DNA of 33,019 bases from a virus. The notes under the pieces are model-generated. The model was given only the letters and a program-made list of their open reading frames with translations. It was not told where the DNA came from and searched no databases. This document shows, piece by piece, positions 8,852 to 16,489 of the stretch (the stretch's first letter is position 1; the number at the start of each line of letters is the position of its first letter). The stretch lies in IMG/VR virus record IMGVR_UViG_3300037541_000425, positions 1 through 33,019 of that record; one strand, 5' to 3'. Made by a program: the position numbers and the translations under genes.

Positions 8852-9344
8852 CTTTTATCTCTTGTTTTATTTGAATTACAAAGGACGATATTAATTGCTT
8901 TTTAAGAGTATCAATCCGTCCGTCATTTATTACACCCATGATTATTCCGGTGGGCTTACTACGACCGTATGAATCGACACCGTTATATAATGCAGTTCCT
9001 TCGCGATGAATCTTACGGCTAATTAGAAACGCTAAAGAATCTTTACTAACCGCCCGACCATTTGCATCAGGCTTGGGTACGATTCCTTTTTCATCTATCC
9101 ATCTTCTAATCTGCTGTTTCAATGCACCGTTTCCACCATTAACAGTTGGCTTTCGTCCAACTTCAGCTGCCCCTGCATAAGCTGCAGCAAATAGTCTTAG
9201 TTTGTTTGGGTTTAATTCATACCGAAACGACTTAGCCAAATTGCCGGATGCAGAAATGCCGGAACTCTTTACTGATGCAGATAAATCATTCTGCAACTTA
9301 GTTGCAAAGTCTTGAACAATCTTAGCATCAATTCCTAGTAGCAT
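8838..9344 (-). CDS. Tail completion / head-tail joining protein (HK97 gp10-like)
   Basis: A 168-residue protein resembling the HK97 gp10-like family: an amphipathic N-terminal helix (DFATKLQNDL), a central 'AAEVGRKPT' stretch with basic residues, a helix with 'WIDEKGI', a segment with paired Arg/His and a Gly-Thr ('KIHREGT', about 110-116), and a C-terminal helical tail. Members of this family sit at the head-tail interface. The gene lies 3 bp after the tail-terminator-like gene and overlaps the next by 14 bp. Family call by pattern and position, not alignment. Confidence 0.6.
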   Translation of the reverse strand: MLLGIDAKIVQDFATKLQNDLSASVKSSGISASGNLAKSFRYELNPNKLRLFAAAYAGAAEVGRKPTVNGGNGALKQQIRRWIDEKGIVPKPDANGRAVSKDSLAFLISRKIHREGTALYNGVDSYGRSKPTGIIMGVINDGRIDTLKKQLISSFVIQIKQEIKDVGN

Positions 9345-9347
9345 GGC

Positions 9348-10304
9348 TTATGGATTAATTATAACATATTGAAAAATCGCTGTAAGGTATTGAAACGCAA
9401 AACCATTTGATGTTGATCCAATATTAAATTGAACTTTATCATTTGATGGATTTGCTAGTATTACTTGACTTGCTAACTCTCCGTTTGCTAATTCAGAATA
9501 AGAAATTATACCAAAGGCATTTTTCTCTGCATCGAAATTAGATGGTATAGGTAAGTCTAATAAAAAACTTGCAGTTTGTTCAGCAGCATCCATTTCTACT
9601 TCAAAAAAAAGCGAGCAAGTTACAACGCTTTCTACACGTGAATAGTTGCCATAAATGATATTAACTATCGGATTCGTTCCACCAATATTAGTCGATGTTG
9701 GATTCCATTGACCGCTTGAAACATTAGCAGAACCGCCTCCGCCACCGATTGCAACTAGTGGATCTTCTATAGTTCCGTTTCCAGTAATTGTAACTCCATC
9801 AACAGCAACTTCAGTTAAGTAACGATTAAAGGCTGGCAAGTCGGATGGATCAAATGTACCGGTTGGGCATACTTGTTCGTCCAGTGGATAAAGAGTTAAT
9901 TCAAAACTAAATTGAACTCCCGTTAAATTTGAATCAAGTGCGTTGATCGGATCAATTCCGCTTATTTGAGTTATAGACCGAACGTAATCTGTAAAACTAT
10001 TTAGGTTAACCAAGAATTGATTAGCCGCTAAATTCATCCGACCTATAATCGGTTCGTGCTCTTCAAATTGATATTCAAGTTCAGACTTATCAAAAAAGAA
10101 AACAGTGCATCTAAAGTTTTCCAATAACAACCCGCCTGATTCAAAACTCTTAAGAATTGTCAATGGTCGGTCTAAAATGCAAATAGGCAGACTAATATTG
10201 TCCGCCTCAATGTTGCTTAAAAACCGTGTACCGGTGATAAAAGTAAACCCGTCTATGTTTTCCGCTGCCGTCTTTATTAGTTCGACTGCTCTTAGTGTAC
10301 TCAT
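9348..10304 (-). CDS. Tail terminator-like protein fused to fibre/adhesin-like domain
   Basis: A 318-residue protein of two halves. Residues 1 to about 155 are alpha/beta and resemble small tail-terminator or minor capsid proteins that precede HK97 gp10-like genes. A linker with ITGNGTIEDPLVAIGGGGG (about 175-195) follows, a type common between fibre modules. The last 120 residues form a beta-rich domain ('SGQWNPT...', then a LPIPSNF stretch) like C-terminal domains of tail fibres and decoration proteins. The fusion suggests that a neck protein carries an exposed binding domain. ATGA overlap at its start links it to the 31-residue frame upstream. Confidence 0.5.
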   Translation of the reverse strand: MSTLRAVELIKTAAENIDGFTFITGTRFLSNIEADNISLPICILDRPLTILKSFESGGLLLENFRCTVFFFDKSELEYQFEEHEPIIGRMNLAANQFLVNLNSFTDYVRSITQISGIDPINALDSNLTGVQFSFELTLYPLDEQVCPTGTFDPSDLPAFNRYLTEVAVDGVTITGNGTIEDPLVAIGGGGGSANVSSGQWNPTSTNIGGTNPIVNIIYGNYSRVESVVTCSLFFEVEMDAAEQTASFLLDLPIPSNFDAEKNAFGIISYSELANGELASQVILANPSNDKVQFNIGSTSNGFAFQYLTAIFQYVIINP

Positions 10305-10396
10305 GTTTTATGTTTTTTAGCAATCAAATCGTGATACTTCTTTTCGGCTTTGTTAAGGTCTGAACGCATCATCAAAGTTAATCGGATTTCATTCAC
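10301..10396 (-). CDS. Possible 31-aa basic peptide between neck genes
   Basis: A short frame from GTG at 10396 to TGA at 10303-10301, overlapping the next gene start as ATGA. It encodes a Lys-rich, helical peptide. Its frame is open well upstream and overlaps the end of the 228-residue gene in the -1 frame, so it might instead be a frameshift extension of that gene. I see no canonical slippery heptamer, only a run of A residues near 10414-10418. Codon pattern and coupling favour translation; the start is uncertain. Confidence 0.4.
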   Translation of the reverse strand: MNEIRLTLMMRSDLNKAEKKYHDLIAKKHKT

Positions 10397-10398
10397 GC

Positions 10399-11085
10399 TC
10401 AAATTGATGTAGTATTTTTCTTTCGTCTTATCCCCATCAGTGAGCGAATGAAGCGTGTGATACCATTTGTATTTCCGGGTGATTTCCGGATAACCTGCTG
10501 CAACTTCTTCAGGTGTTGGCTCACCGCTTCCGGTGCTTGCCGTTCGAGTGTAGTCAGATATGAGTTCAAAAAAAAACCATGAATACTTAAAGCTTCAACA
10601 AAAGGTAAATGCATCACACCTTTTTCTAATTCATCAACAGCCTCTTCACTCCAATCCCCTTTGTGAATGCAGATGGCAATGCACCGAGCGATTCTTTCTT
10701 GGCTAATCTTACCGTCTTTAAGTTCGTTTTGATAAGCTGACATTTGCCCGAACGTGAACTTATTAAAATCGATTGTTGGATTGTAGGTTTTGCCGTTAAC
10801 CGTGAATTGGTAAGGTGCTTTTGATTTAGCAATTCGATCGTAGTCGATTTCGTCAATTGAAACAAACATCAAACAAGCCATAATTTGATCCAAAGATGCA
10901 AGAGTCATTGAATTGACTTGATGCTTAGTTAAGCCGGTAAAGACTGGAATAAAATCTACATCAGTTGCAAGTTCGTTCTTACTGATCTTTAAGCACTGCA
11001 TCCATTCGCCTAAAGTTACATCGCTCCAACTTGATGGGATGGTAATGTTCTGATCGTACTTTTCAATTCTAAATGGTTGCCTCAT
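10399..11085 (-). CDS. Hypothetical protein next to terminase, 228 aa
   Basis: A 228-residue, mainly helical soluble protein. It has a two-Trp stretch near residue 20-28 (SWSDVTLGEW), a central segment with a small beta hairpin ('YQFTVNGKTY', about 92-101), and a strongly basic C-terminus. I cannot assign a function. It starts in an ATGA overlap with the large terminase and precedes neck and tail genes, so an assembly role such as tail assembly chaperone or head completion is plausible. The -1 frame downstream stays open, as often seen in chaperone genes. Confidence 0.5.
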   Translation of the reverse strand: MRQPFRIEKYDQNITIPSSWSDVTLGEWMQCLKISKNELATDVDFIPVFTGLTKHQVNSMTLASLDQIMACLMFVSIDEIDYDRIAKSKAPYQFTVNGKTYNPTIDFNKFTFGQMSAYQNELKDGKISQERIARCIAICIHKGDWSEEAVDELEKGVMHLPFVEALSIHGFFLNSYLTTLERQAPEAVSQHLKKLQQVIRKSPGNTNGITRFIRSLMGIRRKKNTTSI

Positions 11086-12221
11086 TGCGTTTCGTTTGGG
11101 ATTGACATTTTAACACCTTTGATAGTTCCAAAGCCAACTAATCCGACTGTACCATACCTCGCAGCATCCATACCATCATCATTAAGCTTTATTACTTCAT
11201 CAGGCTTGTTTGGGTTATAGCGGTAGGATTTTACTTCGCGCTGTAAATTTACCGAATCTGAACTAATAAACAATGCTCTTGATTTAACTGTGTTGATGCC
11301 TGCCGTTACTGATTTGATTGCATTTTTTGCTAAGTAGCCAGCTCTTTGAAGTTCAACAATTACATCAGGTCTTGCCGAATCAACATGAATCATTACTCGC
11401 TTATTAATAACTCCATCCATCATTCGAAGAAGATCGGATGTTGTAATGTTTGATGAGTATATCTTTTCATGCCATTGGATGCCATCGCGAACTTTACCAA
11501 CTTCAACCAATGCCATTGCGTGCTGATAACCAACATCTAAACCATAACAGAAATCGGTAGGCTGTTCGTATGGTAAAATTAATTGATGGGTGTAAACAGA
11601 ATCCCTTGCTTGTGCCGGCATCCCTTCACCGTAAACTCTCCAAAGATCAGGATCGGTAACTTTTAATCGTTCGATTTCCTCTATGGTCGCTTCGTTTAAA
11701 TGCTTATTGTCTTTGTAAGTTGTAATGCAAACTGCAGCATCATCACGACTTAAATCTTGATAAATCGGGTGCTCGATCAAGGATGGGTTAAAGCAGTAAA
11801 TTATCTTATTGGTAGTTCTGAGTTTTAATTGCTTTACTACTTCCCAGTCCGCTTCGATCGCTTCATCAACTAACAAGATATGCCGCTTTCGTCCTTGAAC
11901 TTTACCCGGTGAATCTAAACCAAAGAAATCTACAACATTCCCATTATGATAGTAGATATGGTCTGTCTTGTTATAGTTCTTTCCGTGATACATACCAACC
12001 GAATTAAGTAATTCGAAAAAGTCCTGCATCGCGGTTGCTTTAAGTGCGTTGTAGGTATCCCGGGTAATTGAAATCTTAAAGCCGGAATGTTTAGAAATCA
12101 GTCTGATAATAAATTGCAAAGCGGAATAAGTCTTAGCCGATCTTGTTCCGCCTTGAAGAGCGATTATTCTTTTATTGGGTACGTTGTCAATTAAGAATTG
12201 TAGATTCTTATTTAGTATCAT
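11082..12221 (-). CDS. Terminase large subunit
   Basis: A 379-residue DNA-packaging motor: ATPase plus nuclease. The Walker A motif is GGTRSAKT at 24-31, Walker B is ILLVDE at 115-120, and the RNase-H-like nuclease domain shows Asp229 (GLDVG), Asp281 (VDSARPD) and an acidic pair near 348-352 (DDGMD). The length is on the short side for the family but both domains are complete. It overlaps the small subunit gene by 14 bp. It is separated from the portal by about 14 kb, which is unusual because the two are normally adjacent. Confidence 0.93.
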   Translation of the reverse strand: MILNKNLQFLIDNVPNKRIIALQGGTRSAKTYSALQFIIRLISKHSGFKISITRDTYNALKATAMQDFFELLNSVGMYHGKNYNKTDHIYYHNGNVVDFFGLDSPGKVQGRKRHILLVDEAIEADWEVVKQLKLRTTNKIIYCFNPSLIEHPIYQDLSRDDAAVCITTYKDNKHLNEATIEEIERLKVTDPDLWRVYGEGMPAQARDSVYTHQLILPYEQPTDFCYGLDVGYQHAMALVEVGKVRDGIQWHEKIYSSNITTSDLLRMMDGVINKRVMIHVDSARPDVIVELQRAGYLAKNAIKSVTAGINTVKSRALFISSDSVNLQREVKSYRYNPNKPDEVIKLNDDGMDAARYGTVGLVGFGTIKGVKMSIPNETQ

Positions 12222-12567
12222 CTTGCATCCAGTCCGGCATATTCTTTACCTCAATATTTTGCTCAAAAAATTGCATTGATAACTTTTTCAATTCTTCAGG
12301 TGTTGCAATCAGTTTCATCAAAGCCATTTGAAGTGCAGGTGCATTTGACTTGTACCATTTAGACCGCAATGAAACTTTCAACTCAGTTCGATTTGTTTCA
12401 AGTAAGTCTTTTAGCTCGTTAAGTTCGTAAGAGTCCGGGGGAAAGAAATCGTAGAAAGTAGGTTTTGAGCACGGCAAAAACGCAACAATATCTTCAATGA
12501 AGAATAGCTTGTTTTTAACTATAACTTCTTTTGCTTGCTCGTATATTTTTACCCTATCGTAAGCCAT
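12208..12567 (-). CDS. Terminase small subunit-like DNA-binding protein
   Basis: A 119-residue protein with an N-terminal helix-turn-helix (about 23-43, including CSKPTFYDFFP) and a helical oligomerisation region (LLETNRTELKVSLRSKW), the pattern of small terminase subunits. An acidic C-terminus ends the protein. It immediately precedes and overlaps the large subunit. It would recognise the packaging site and load the large subunit. The call rests on fold pattern and position. Confidence 0.75.
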   Translation of the reverse strand: MAYDRVKIYEQAKEVIVKNKLFFIEDIVAFLPCSKPTFYDFFPPDSYELNELKDLLETNRTELKVSLRSKWYKSNAPALQMALMKLIATPEELKKLSMQFFEQNIEVKNMPDWMQDDTK

Positions 12568-13748
12568 TATTCAAAGTCTTTTTTAAATTCAATTCCATTC
12601 CTTTTAACGGAGATATTTGGATCAAGTTTAACCATTCTTCTAACAATTACATCGCAGTACTTAGGATCAAATTCGATTACTCTTGCTTTGCGTTTTAATT
12701 GCTCACAAGCAACCATTGTAGTTCCGCTTCCACCAAATGCATCAATTACAATATCACCTTGCTTAGAAGAATTCTCAATTTGATAAGCAAACAATCCAAC
12801 CGGCTTCATCGTAGGATGTTCTCCATTTCTGCTTGGTTTATCAAATTCAATTACTGTGGTTTGTTTTCTGTCTGCATACCATTTATGCGTTCCTCCATCA
12901 AGCCATCCATAAAGACACGGTTCATGTTTCCATTGATAATCTTGCCTTCCCATAACCAGTGAGCTCTTTACCCAAATCAGCTGCTGCTTTAATAGCCATC
13001 CAGCATCAACTAATGCTTTACCAAAGTTTACAATTTCAGATGAAGCGTGCCAAACATAAATTGCAGCTCCTTTTTTTACTGCAGTTGTTAAAGCCGAATA
13101 AAAATCATACAGAAAATTATAAAAGTCATCATTGCCCATTGAATCATTAACTATTGTTAATTTTTCTTTTGTACCACCTTCATAAGCAACATTGTAAGGA
13201 GGATCAGTTAATACCATATCAGCAAGCTCCCCTGCCATTAACTTTTCAAATGTATCTGTTTGGGTGCTATCACCACAAAGTAAACGATGCTCTCCAATTT
13301 CGTAAAGATCACCTAAAACAGTAATTGGATTTTCAGGAGGCTCTTCGTTAAAATCATCCTCAACCGCTTCTAATTGCTCACCACCAAAATCAGGAAGATC
13401 CAAGCCCCAATCATCCAATTGCTGAACATCCCATTCATTTGCTAAAAGTTGCCAGTCCCATTCACCACCGCTTACGTTATCCTTAATCAGGAATTCACGC
13501 TGTTGATCTTCGGTAAGGTTATCAGCTACAATTATAGATACTTCTTTTAGCCCGGCTTCTTTGCATGCTTTAAGTCGCATATTACCACCAAGAACTACCA
13601 TGTCAGCATTTACTACAATTGGTCTGATCTCAAGCATTTCAGGAAAGTCTTTGATTGATTTAACAAGTTTTTGAAACTTATCATCCTTGATCAATCTTGG
13701 GTTGTTCGGGTTAACTTTAACCTGAGTTATTTTAACTTTTTGAATCAT
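12567..13748 (-). CDS. ParB-like / DNA methyltransferase fusion
   Basis: A 393-residue fusion. Residues 1 to about 95 form a ParB/Srx-like domain with LGGNMRLKACKEAG at 53-66, the usual nucleotide-binding box region. The rest is an amino-methyltransferase of beta-type motif order: TDPPY at 181-185 (catalytic motif IV), HPTMKP at 311-316, then FGGSGTT at 338-344 (AdoMet-binding motif I). It should methylate exocyclic amines of adenine or cytosine. No restriction enzyme is adjacent, so it probably protects phage DNA or marks it for replication or packaging. It lies 1 bp from the small terminase. Confidence 0.85.
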   Translation of the reverse strand: MIQKVKITQVKVNPNNPRLIKDDKFQKLVKSIKDFPEMLEIRPIVVNADMVVLGGNMRLKACKEAGLKEVSIIVADNLTEDQQREFLIKDNVSGGEWDWQLLANEWDVQQLDDWGLDLPDFGGEQLEAVEDDFNEEPPENPITVLGDLYEIGEHRLLCGDSTQTDTFEKLMAGELADMVLTDPPYNVAYEGGTKEKLTIVNDSMGNDDFYNFLYDFYSALTTAVKKGAAIYVWHASSEIVNFGKALVDAGWLLKQQLIWVKSSLVMGRQDYQWKHEPCLYGWLDGGTHKWYADRKQTTVIEFDKPSRNGEHPTMKPVGLFAYQIENSSKQGDIVIDAFGGSGTTMVACEQLKRKARVIEFDPKYCDVIVRRMVKLDPNISVKRNGIEFKKDFE

Positions 13749-13749
13749 A

Positions 13750-13845
13750 TCAGTTAATCATTAAATTCACACCGGCACATAAAATAGTAATTAATACTAC
13801 CCATGCGATGATTTCTATTATTGTTAGGTCTTTCGGAATCTTCAC
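13750..13845 (-). CDS. Possible 31-aa membrane peptide
   Basis: A GTG-initiated frame from 13845 to TGA at 13752-13750. The peptide has a charged start and one hydrophobic helix (about 9-26, with Ile, Val, Leu and Ala). It ends 1 bp before the methyltransferase start. Because GTG lies only 4 bp past a perfect TAACTTTG -7 box (13857-13850), the mRNA would be almost leaderless if that promoter is real. Function is unknown; a lysis or superinfection-related micropeptide is one possibility. Confidence 0.35.
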   Translation of the reverse strand: MKIPKDLTIIEIIAWVVLITILCAGVNLMIN

Positions 13846-13849
13846 GTTA

Positions 13850-13857
13850 CAAAGTTA
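13850..13857 (-). promoter_or_regulatory. Possible -7 box (TAACTTTG) before methyltransferase/terminase genes
   Basis: A perfect TAnnTTTG box in a 72-bp gap between two small frames. No good TTG lies 18-21 bp upstream, so only the -7 half is supported. If used, it would drive the methyltransferase, terminase and tail genes. Confidence 0.35.
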
Positions 13858-13917
13858 ATGATTAATTGATTCAATCTTTTTTACTCCCGGTGAATGTTTC
13901 GTTGTGTTTAGAGTTGG

Positions 13918-14034
13918 TTAAAAAATTAGTAGTCTTATTATTATAATCCATTGACCAATTCCAAGTAACCAATGTATAGTTTGATCGGACTGAAACAACA
14001 TACATTCTAAAAAATACGCTTTCAATACTTTCAT
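13918..14034 (-). CDS. 38-aa membrane peptide
   Basis: A complete ATG frame from 14034 to TAA at 13920-13918, starting 4 bp after the previous stop. Its second half is one strongly hydrophobic segment with Trp residues, Ile repeats and one Arg (about 22-38), reaching the C-terminus. It is probably an inner-membrane peptide. It belongs to the early group started by the promoter near 14779. No family recognised. Confidence 0.45.
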   Translation of the reverse strand: MKVLKAYFLECMLFQSDQTIHWLLGIGQWIIIIRLLIF

Positions 14035-14038
14035 GTCA

Positions 14039-14296
14039 TTAGCTTTGTTTCCATTTCTTACTCCAAGTTTCAGCGGATTCGGTTTCGATGCCACCCTCGC
14101 AGAAAGACTGTTTCAGATCGGCAAGTTCGGATGGTTTGAGTTGTTCGATTTCTTCAAGTGCCAAATCAATAGCACCATTCCATCCATTATCAAATGATTC
14201 ATTCTCTTTCGATCTACATTCGATCAGAATCGTCTCCAGTCGCATCATCGCGGTCGGCAGCTTCTCGGTCAGGTCTAAGCTAGTTTGGTCGCTCAT
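14039..14296 (-). CDS. Hypothetical acidic protein, 85 aa
   Basis: An 85-residue, acidic, mainly helical protein with no motif I recognise. It follows a 55-residue basic protein whose 3' end overlaps it by 17 bp, and precedes a membrane peptide. Part of the small-gene run behind the promoter near 14779; early phage genes of this kind often act on host proteins, but nothing in the sequence shows a target. Confidence 0.55.
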   Translation of the reverse strand: MSDQTSLDLTEKLPTAMMRLETILIECRSKENESFDNGWNGAIDLALEEIEQLKPSELADLKQSFCEGGIETESAETWSKKWKQS

Positions 14297-14447
14297 TGTT
14301 TAGAGGTTTTTTAATTGGTTTTGCTTTCCGGGATTCAAATGGAACTAAGTACTGATCAATTATCTCATGGCATTTTTGTAATTGACTTTCAGGAACTCGC
14401 TTACTTAGGTGCTTGGTTGCTTCAATATATTTTTTAAGTCGTGCCAT
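14280..14447 (-). CDS. Small basic protein, 55 aa
   Basis: A complete frame from ATG 14447 to TAG 14282-14280. The start overlaps the stop of the preceding gene as TAATG, and the end overlaps the next gene by 17 bp. The product is Lys-rich with an N-terminal amphipathic helix and a proline/lysine-rich tail (KAKPIKKPL). It could bind nucleic acid. No family recognised. Confidence 0.6.
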   Translation of the reverse strand: MARLKKYIEATKHLSKRVPESQLQKCHEIIDQYLVPFESRKAKPIKKPLNNERPN

Positions 14448-14755
14448 TATGATATTTTTTTAAGTGCTAATTCAAATTTACTTTTAAGACTTGCATCAGT
14501 TCTTAAAATATTTATCGCAATATTTAAAACCATTGATTTTGATCTTTCAAAATTGATCCTATGTTCTTTTGAATCAATCATTACAAGTTCATTGTCGTTT
14601 GCCATTACATTTGAAATCAAATCTACATTACCTTCAAGCCCCATCATAAGATCGCCATCTTTAGTATTGTATGCTATAAAAAATAACGCATCATCTTCGG
14701 TCATTTGCTTTTGATAGGCATCAATCGCATTAAATAAATCAAGTCTGTAATCCAT
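14447..14755 (-). CDS. Hypothetical protein, 102 aa, behind repeated promoter
   Basis: I chose the ATG at 14755 rather than an earlier in-frame codon at 14782, because the earlier one lies inside a promoter core (GTGTACGTTTGT) shared with two other genes. The 102-residue protein is alpha/beta, with a central strand set (ALFFIAYNTKDGDLMMGLEG) and a C-terminal helix. Function is unknown. It is the first gene of a small early group (14755 to about 13918). Confidence 0.65.
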   Translation of the reverse strand: MDYRLDLFNAIDAYQKQMTEDDALFFIAYNTKDGDLMMGLEGNVDLISNVMANDNELVMIDSKEHRINFERSKSMVLNIAINILRTDASLKSKFELALKKIS

Positions 14756-14770
14756 TAGTATTATCTTTCC

Positions 14771-14802
14771 ACAAACGTACACAATTTTATCACTCTTAAA
14801 AC
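14771..14802 (-). promoter_or_regulatory. Promoter P3, Bacteroidota type, shared 12-mer core
   Basis: On the minus strand, TACGTTTG (14779-14772) matches TAnnTTTG exactly, and the 12-mer GTGTACGTTTGT (14782-14771) is identical to those at 19653-19642 and 20888-20877. A T-rich stretch about 18 bp upstream could be the -33 element. It lies 16 bp before the chosen ATG at 14755. Confidence 0.7.
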
Positions 14803-14803
14803 A

Positions 14804-15574
14804 TTAGGGTTTATTATTTATGATACAATCCCAAACAAGCAAACGAGCATAGATACCTTTTCGTTTTGAAAGAGCATCGGTACTGGCAATGCCATTCATA
14901 ATTGATTGAACCGCAAGATTCATTTGTTTAAATGTTGGAAAGTCTTTTTCAGCACCTGCCTTATCTCTTTGGTTTTCAAATTGCTTAATTGTTAATTCAG
15001 CAGAATCCTTCCATAGGTCTTTCCGGTTACCTTTAATAACTTTTGAATCAATTAACTCTTGGCAAACACCTAAAGACAAATCGCTCCAATGTTTTGCGGT
15101 TCGGTTGAGTAGTTCTTTTGTAAGCCAATCTTTACAGTATTGAGTAAATTGTTCTTTTTTACGATTCAATTCGGCTGCTTCAATTTCAGGTTGTTTGGCT
15201 TCGGCTGCTTTGATTGCTGCTATTATCTTGGAGCGTTTTTGCTTCCAAACATGCATGACCTCAGTGAATATGTTTGCAGTATAAATGCCTCCAAATGCTT
15301 TAACAGAAAATTTATCAGTTCCTTTCGCGGCTTCAGCGTGAGCTTCTCGCACTTCTTCTAAACTGATGTTACTATAATCTTTGATCATCCGGCTAAAGCA
15401 CTCCGCATAGACTAAATCGGGGGTGTTTTTATCTGCTCCAAAGTAAGCAGTAACAATACTAATCATCATTGCATTAAATTGAACCCGGGCTTTTGATTCA
15501 GGGATTGACTTAATAGGGAATTGACTATGGTACATCACCAAGCTAACTTGATGGGGTAAAGTATCCGAACCCAT
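14804..15574 (-). CDS. Putative replication protein, 256 aa
   Basis: A mostly helical protein that begins after the DUF6291-type gene. Its N-terminal third ('NAMMISIVTAYFG', then 'SLEEVREAHAEAA') and a following 'FGGIYTANIFTEV' stretch resemble proteins encoded after replication initiators in Bacteroidota phages, which may load host helicase; this is a recollection of pattern, not an alignment. The frame is open up to 15757, but that start would overlap the upstream gene by 215 bp with a low-complexity Asn/Thr/Gln/Ser sequence, so I prefer ATG 15574 (32-bp overlap). ATG 15535 is a third option. Confidence 0.5.
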   Translation of the reverse strand: MGSDTLPHQVSLVMYHSQFPIKSIPESKARVQFNAMMISIVTAYFGADKNTPDLVYAECFSRMIKDYSNISLEEVREAHAEAAKGTDKFSVKAFGGIYTANIFTEVMHVWKQKRSKIIAAIKAAEAKQPEIEAAELNRKKEQFTQYCKDWLTKELLNRTAKHWSDLSLGVCQELIDSKVIKGNRKDLWKDSAELTIKQFENQRDKAGAEKDFPTFKQMNLAVQSIMNGIASTDALSKRKGIYARLLVWDCIINNKP

Positions 15575-16361
15575 CCGGGTTGCCGTTGCTGCTATTTCTG
15601 TTAAGTCGTTCGAGGGTTTCTGCCATTCTTTGCTCAACTGGATGGAGTTGTTGACCTGACTGAGTAATATGGAGTCGTTTGTATTCTTCGGGGTTTCTTC
15701 TAACCCAGTTGATTGCTGCGGATAACCAGTTGGAGTATTTGTATTTGGCGTTTGCATCTGAGGCGGTTTTTAGTGTTTCAAATATTCTGATGGGATCTGC
15801 ATTTGGAAAAGTTACAGCCCCGTTTGAGTTATTCCAATCTGAAATGAAAAGTTCGTGGTTATTGGCGTATTTAGAATTAGCAAAAGAGTGATTGTTGCTT
15901 TCTTTTTTTACCGCAACTTTTTTTATTAAAGAAGGAGTTGTTTCTAAAGTTATAATGTTTTGCAATTGGTCAGGGTTCGATTCTTTAGAATCGGGTATAA
16001 CATTTTCATTACCATTAGCATTTACATTATCATTATCATTATCATTAGAGGGTTTCGAGGGGGTTTCTTGCGGGTTATCGAGGGGGTTTTTTGTGGGTTT
16101 TTCTTTTAGTGGTCTGCCTCCAAGTTTACCGTATTCAGCTCCTAGATGTCCGTTTGCTTTACCGGCTGCAGCCCTGCGATTATTTGCATCAATTTGCGGT
16201 TTGATAAGTGTGAAAATTGTTTTCGATAGTCCACTTAATTGGATCTCGATGCCGTTTAATCCAAGCTCGCATATTGCATCCCAAACCTGCAATCTTTTTG
16301 TTTCGGGTAAGTCTTTTAGTGCTTCGTAAAAAGACCTATAAATAACCATTGATTCCTTCAT
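15543..16361 (-). CDS. DUF6291-type replication initiator-like protein
   Basis: A 272-residue protein. Its N-terminal 85 residues (YRSFYEALKDLP, then a FTLIKPQIDANN stretch and a GGRP turn) have the DUF6291 pattern seen in phage replication proteins. A low-complexity Asn/Asp linker (about 104-120) is encoded by an ATTATC-type DNA repeat. The C-terminal part contains 'WLSAAINWVRRNPEEY', a helical module similar to replisome organisers. The start codon is 10 bp past the U-run of a strong terminator-like hairpin, so expression must pass this structure. Probably binds the phage origin and recruits host replication proteins. Confidence 0.6.
   Translation of the reverse strand: MKESMVIYRSFYEALKDLPETKRLQVWDAICELGLNGIEIQLSGLSKTIFTLIKPQIDANNRRAAAGKANGHLGAEYGKLGGRPLKEKPTKNPLDNPQETPSKPSNDNDNDNVNANGNENVIPDSKESNPDQLQNIITLETTPSLIKKVAVKKESNNHSFANSKYANNHELFISDWNNSNGAVTFPNADPIRIFETLKTASDANAKYKYSNWLSAAINWVRRNPEEYKRLHITQSGQQLHPVEQRMAETLERLNRNSSNGNPDGFGYFTPSS
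16001..16047. repeat. Short tandem repeat (ATTATC and related) inside replication gene
   Basis: Three perfect ATTATC units at 16026-16043 followed by ATTA, with degenerate CATT-spaced units before them (16001-16025). It encodes the Asn/Asp linker of the DUF6291-type protein. AT-rich repeats in a replication gene can act as origin iterons, as in lambda O, but six-base units are shorter than usual. Confidence 0.7.
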
Positions 16362-16370
16362 CTAAAAATC

Positions 16371-16476
16371 AAAAAACCCAATACAAGCTGCGGTCGAAGC
16401 GGATCAGCAGAATCAACTGCCTTTCCTCGCAGCCCGTATTGGGCGTTAAATTTCTTTTTCGTTTCAGGCTTCGACC
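16371..16476 (-). promoter_or_regulatory. Pseudoknotted leader RNA with terminator before replication gene
   Basis: Read on the minus strand: GGTCGAAGC (476-468) comes first. Then a hairpin follows whose outer stem is CCCAATAC/GTATTGGG (443-436 with 384-377) and inner stem GCTGCG/CGCAGC (433-428 with 392-387), and then T6 (376-371). Inside the hairpin loop, GCTTCGACC (400-392) is a perfect complement of the first segment, giving a 8-9 bp pseudoknot or an alternative antiterminator pairing. A small GCAG/CTGC hairpin lies within the loop. The T-run ends 10 bp before the ATG at 16361, leaving no room for another promoter, so the next gene is expressed by read-through. Attenuator, riboswitch-like leader or stand-alone small RNA are all possible. 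Confidence 0.65.
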
Positions 16477-16489
16477 TCTGAACGAGTTG

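Noticed and set aside
10301-10420. Programmed -1 frameshift joining the 228-residue gene to the next frame
   Set aside because: The -1 frame is open, but no canonical X-XXY-YYZ heptamer is present; a short separate gene from GTG is equally possible.
15574-15757. Longer N-terminus for the 256-residue replication protein
   Set aside because: It would overlap the upstream gene by 215 bp and is a low-complexity Asn/Thr/Gln/Ser sequence, typical of an out-of-frame shadow.
15972-15996. tRNA-like GGTTCGATTC with an inverted repeat
   Set aside because: It lies inside a coding gene, and no acceptor stem or anticodon arm can be drawn around it.
16001-16047. CRISPR-like array
   Set aside because: Units are six bases without spacers; no cas gene is present anywhere in the window.
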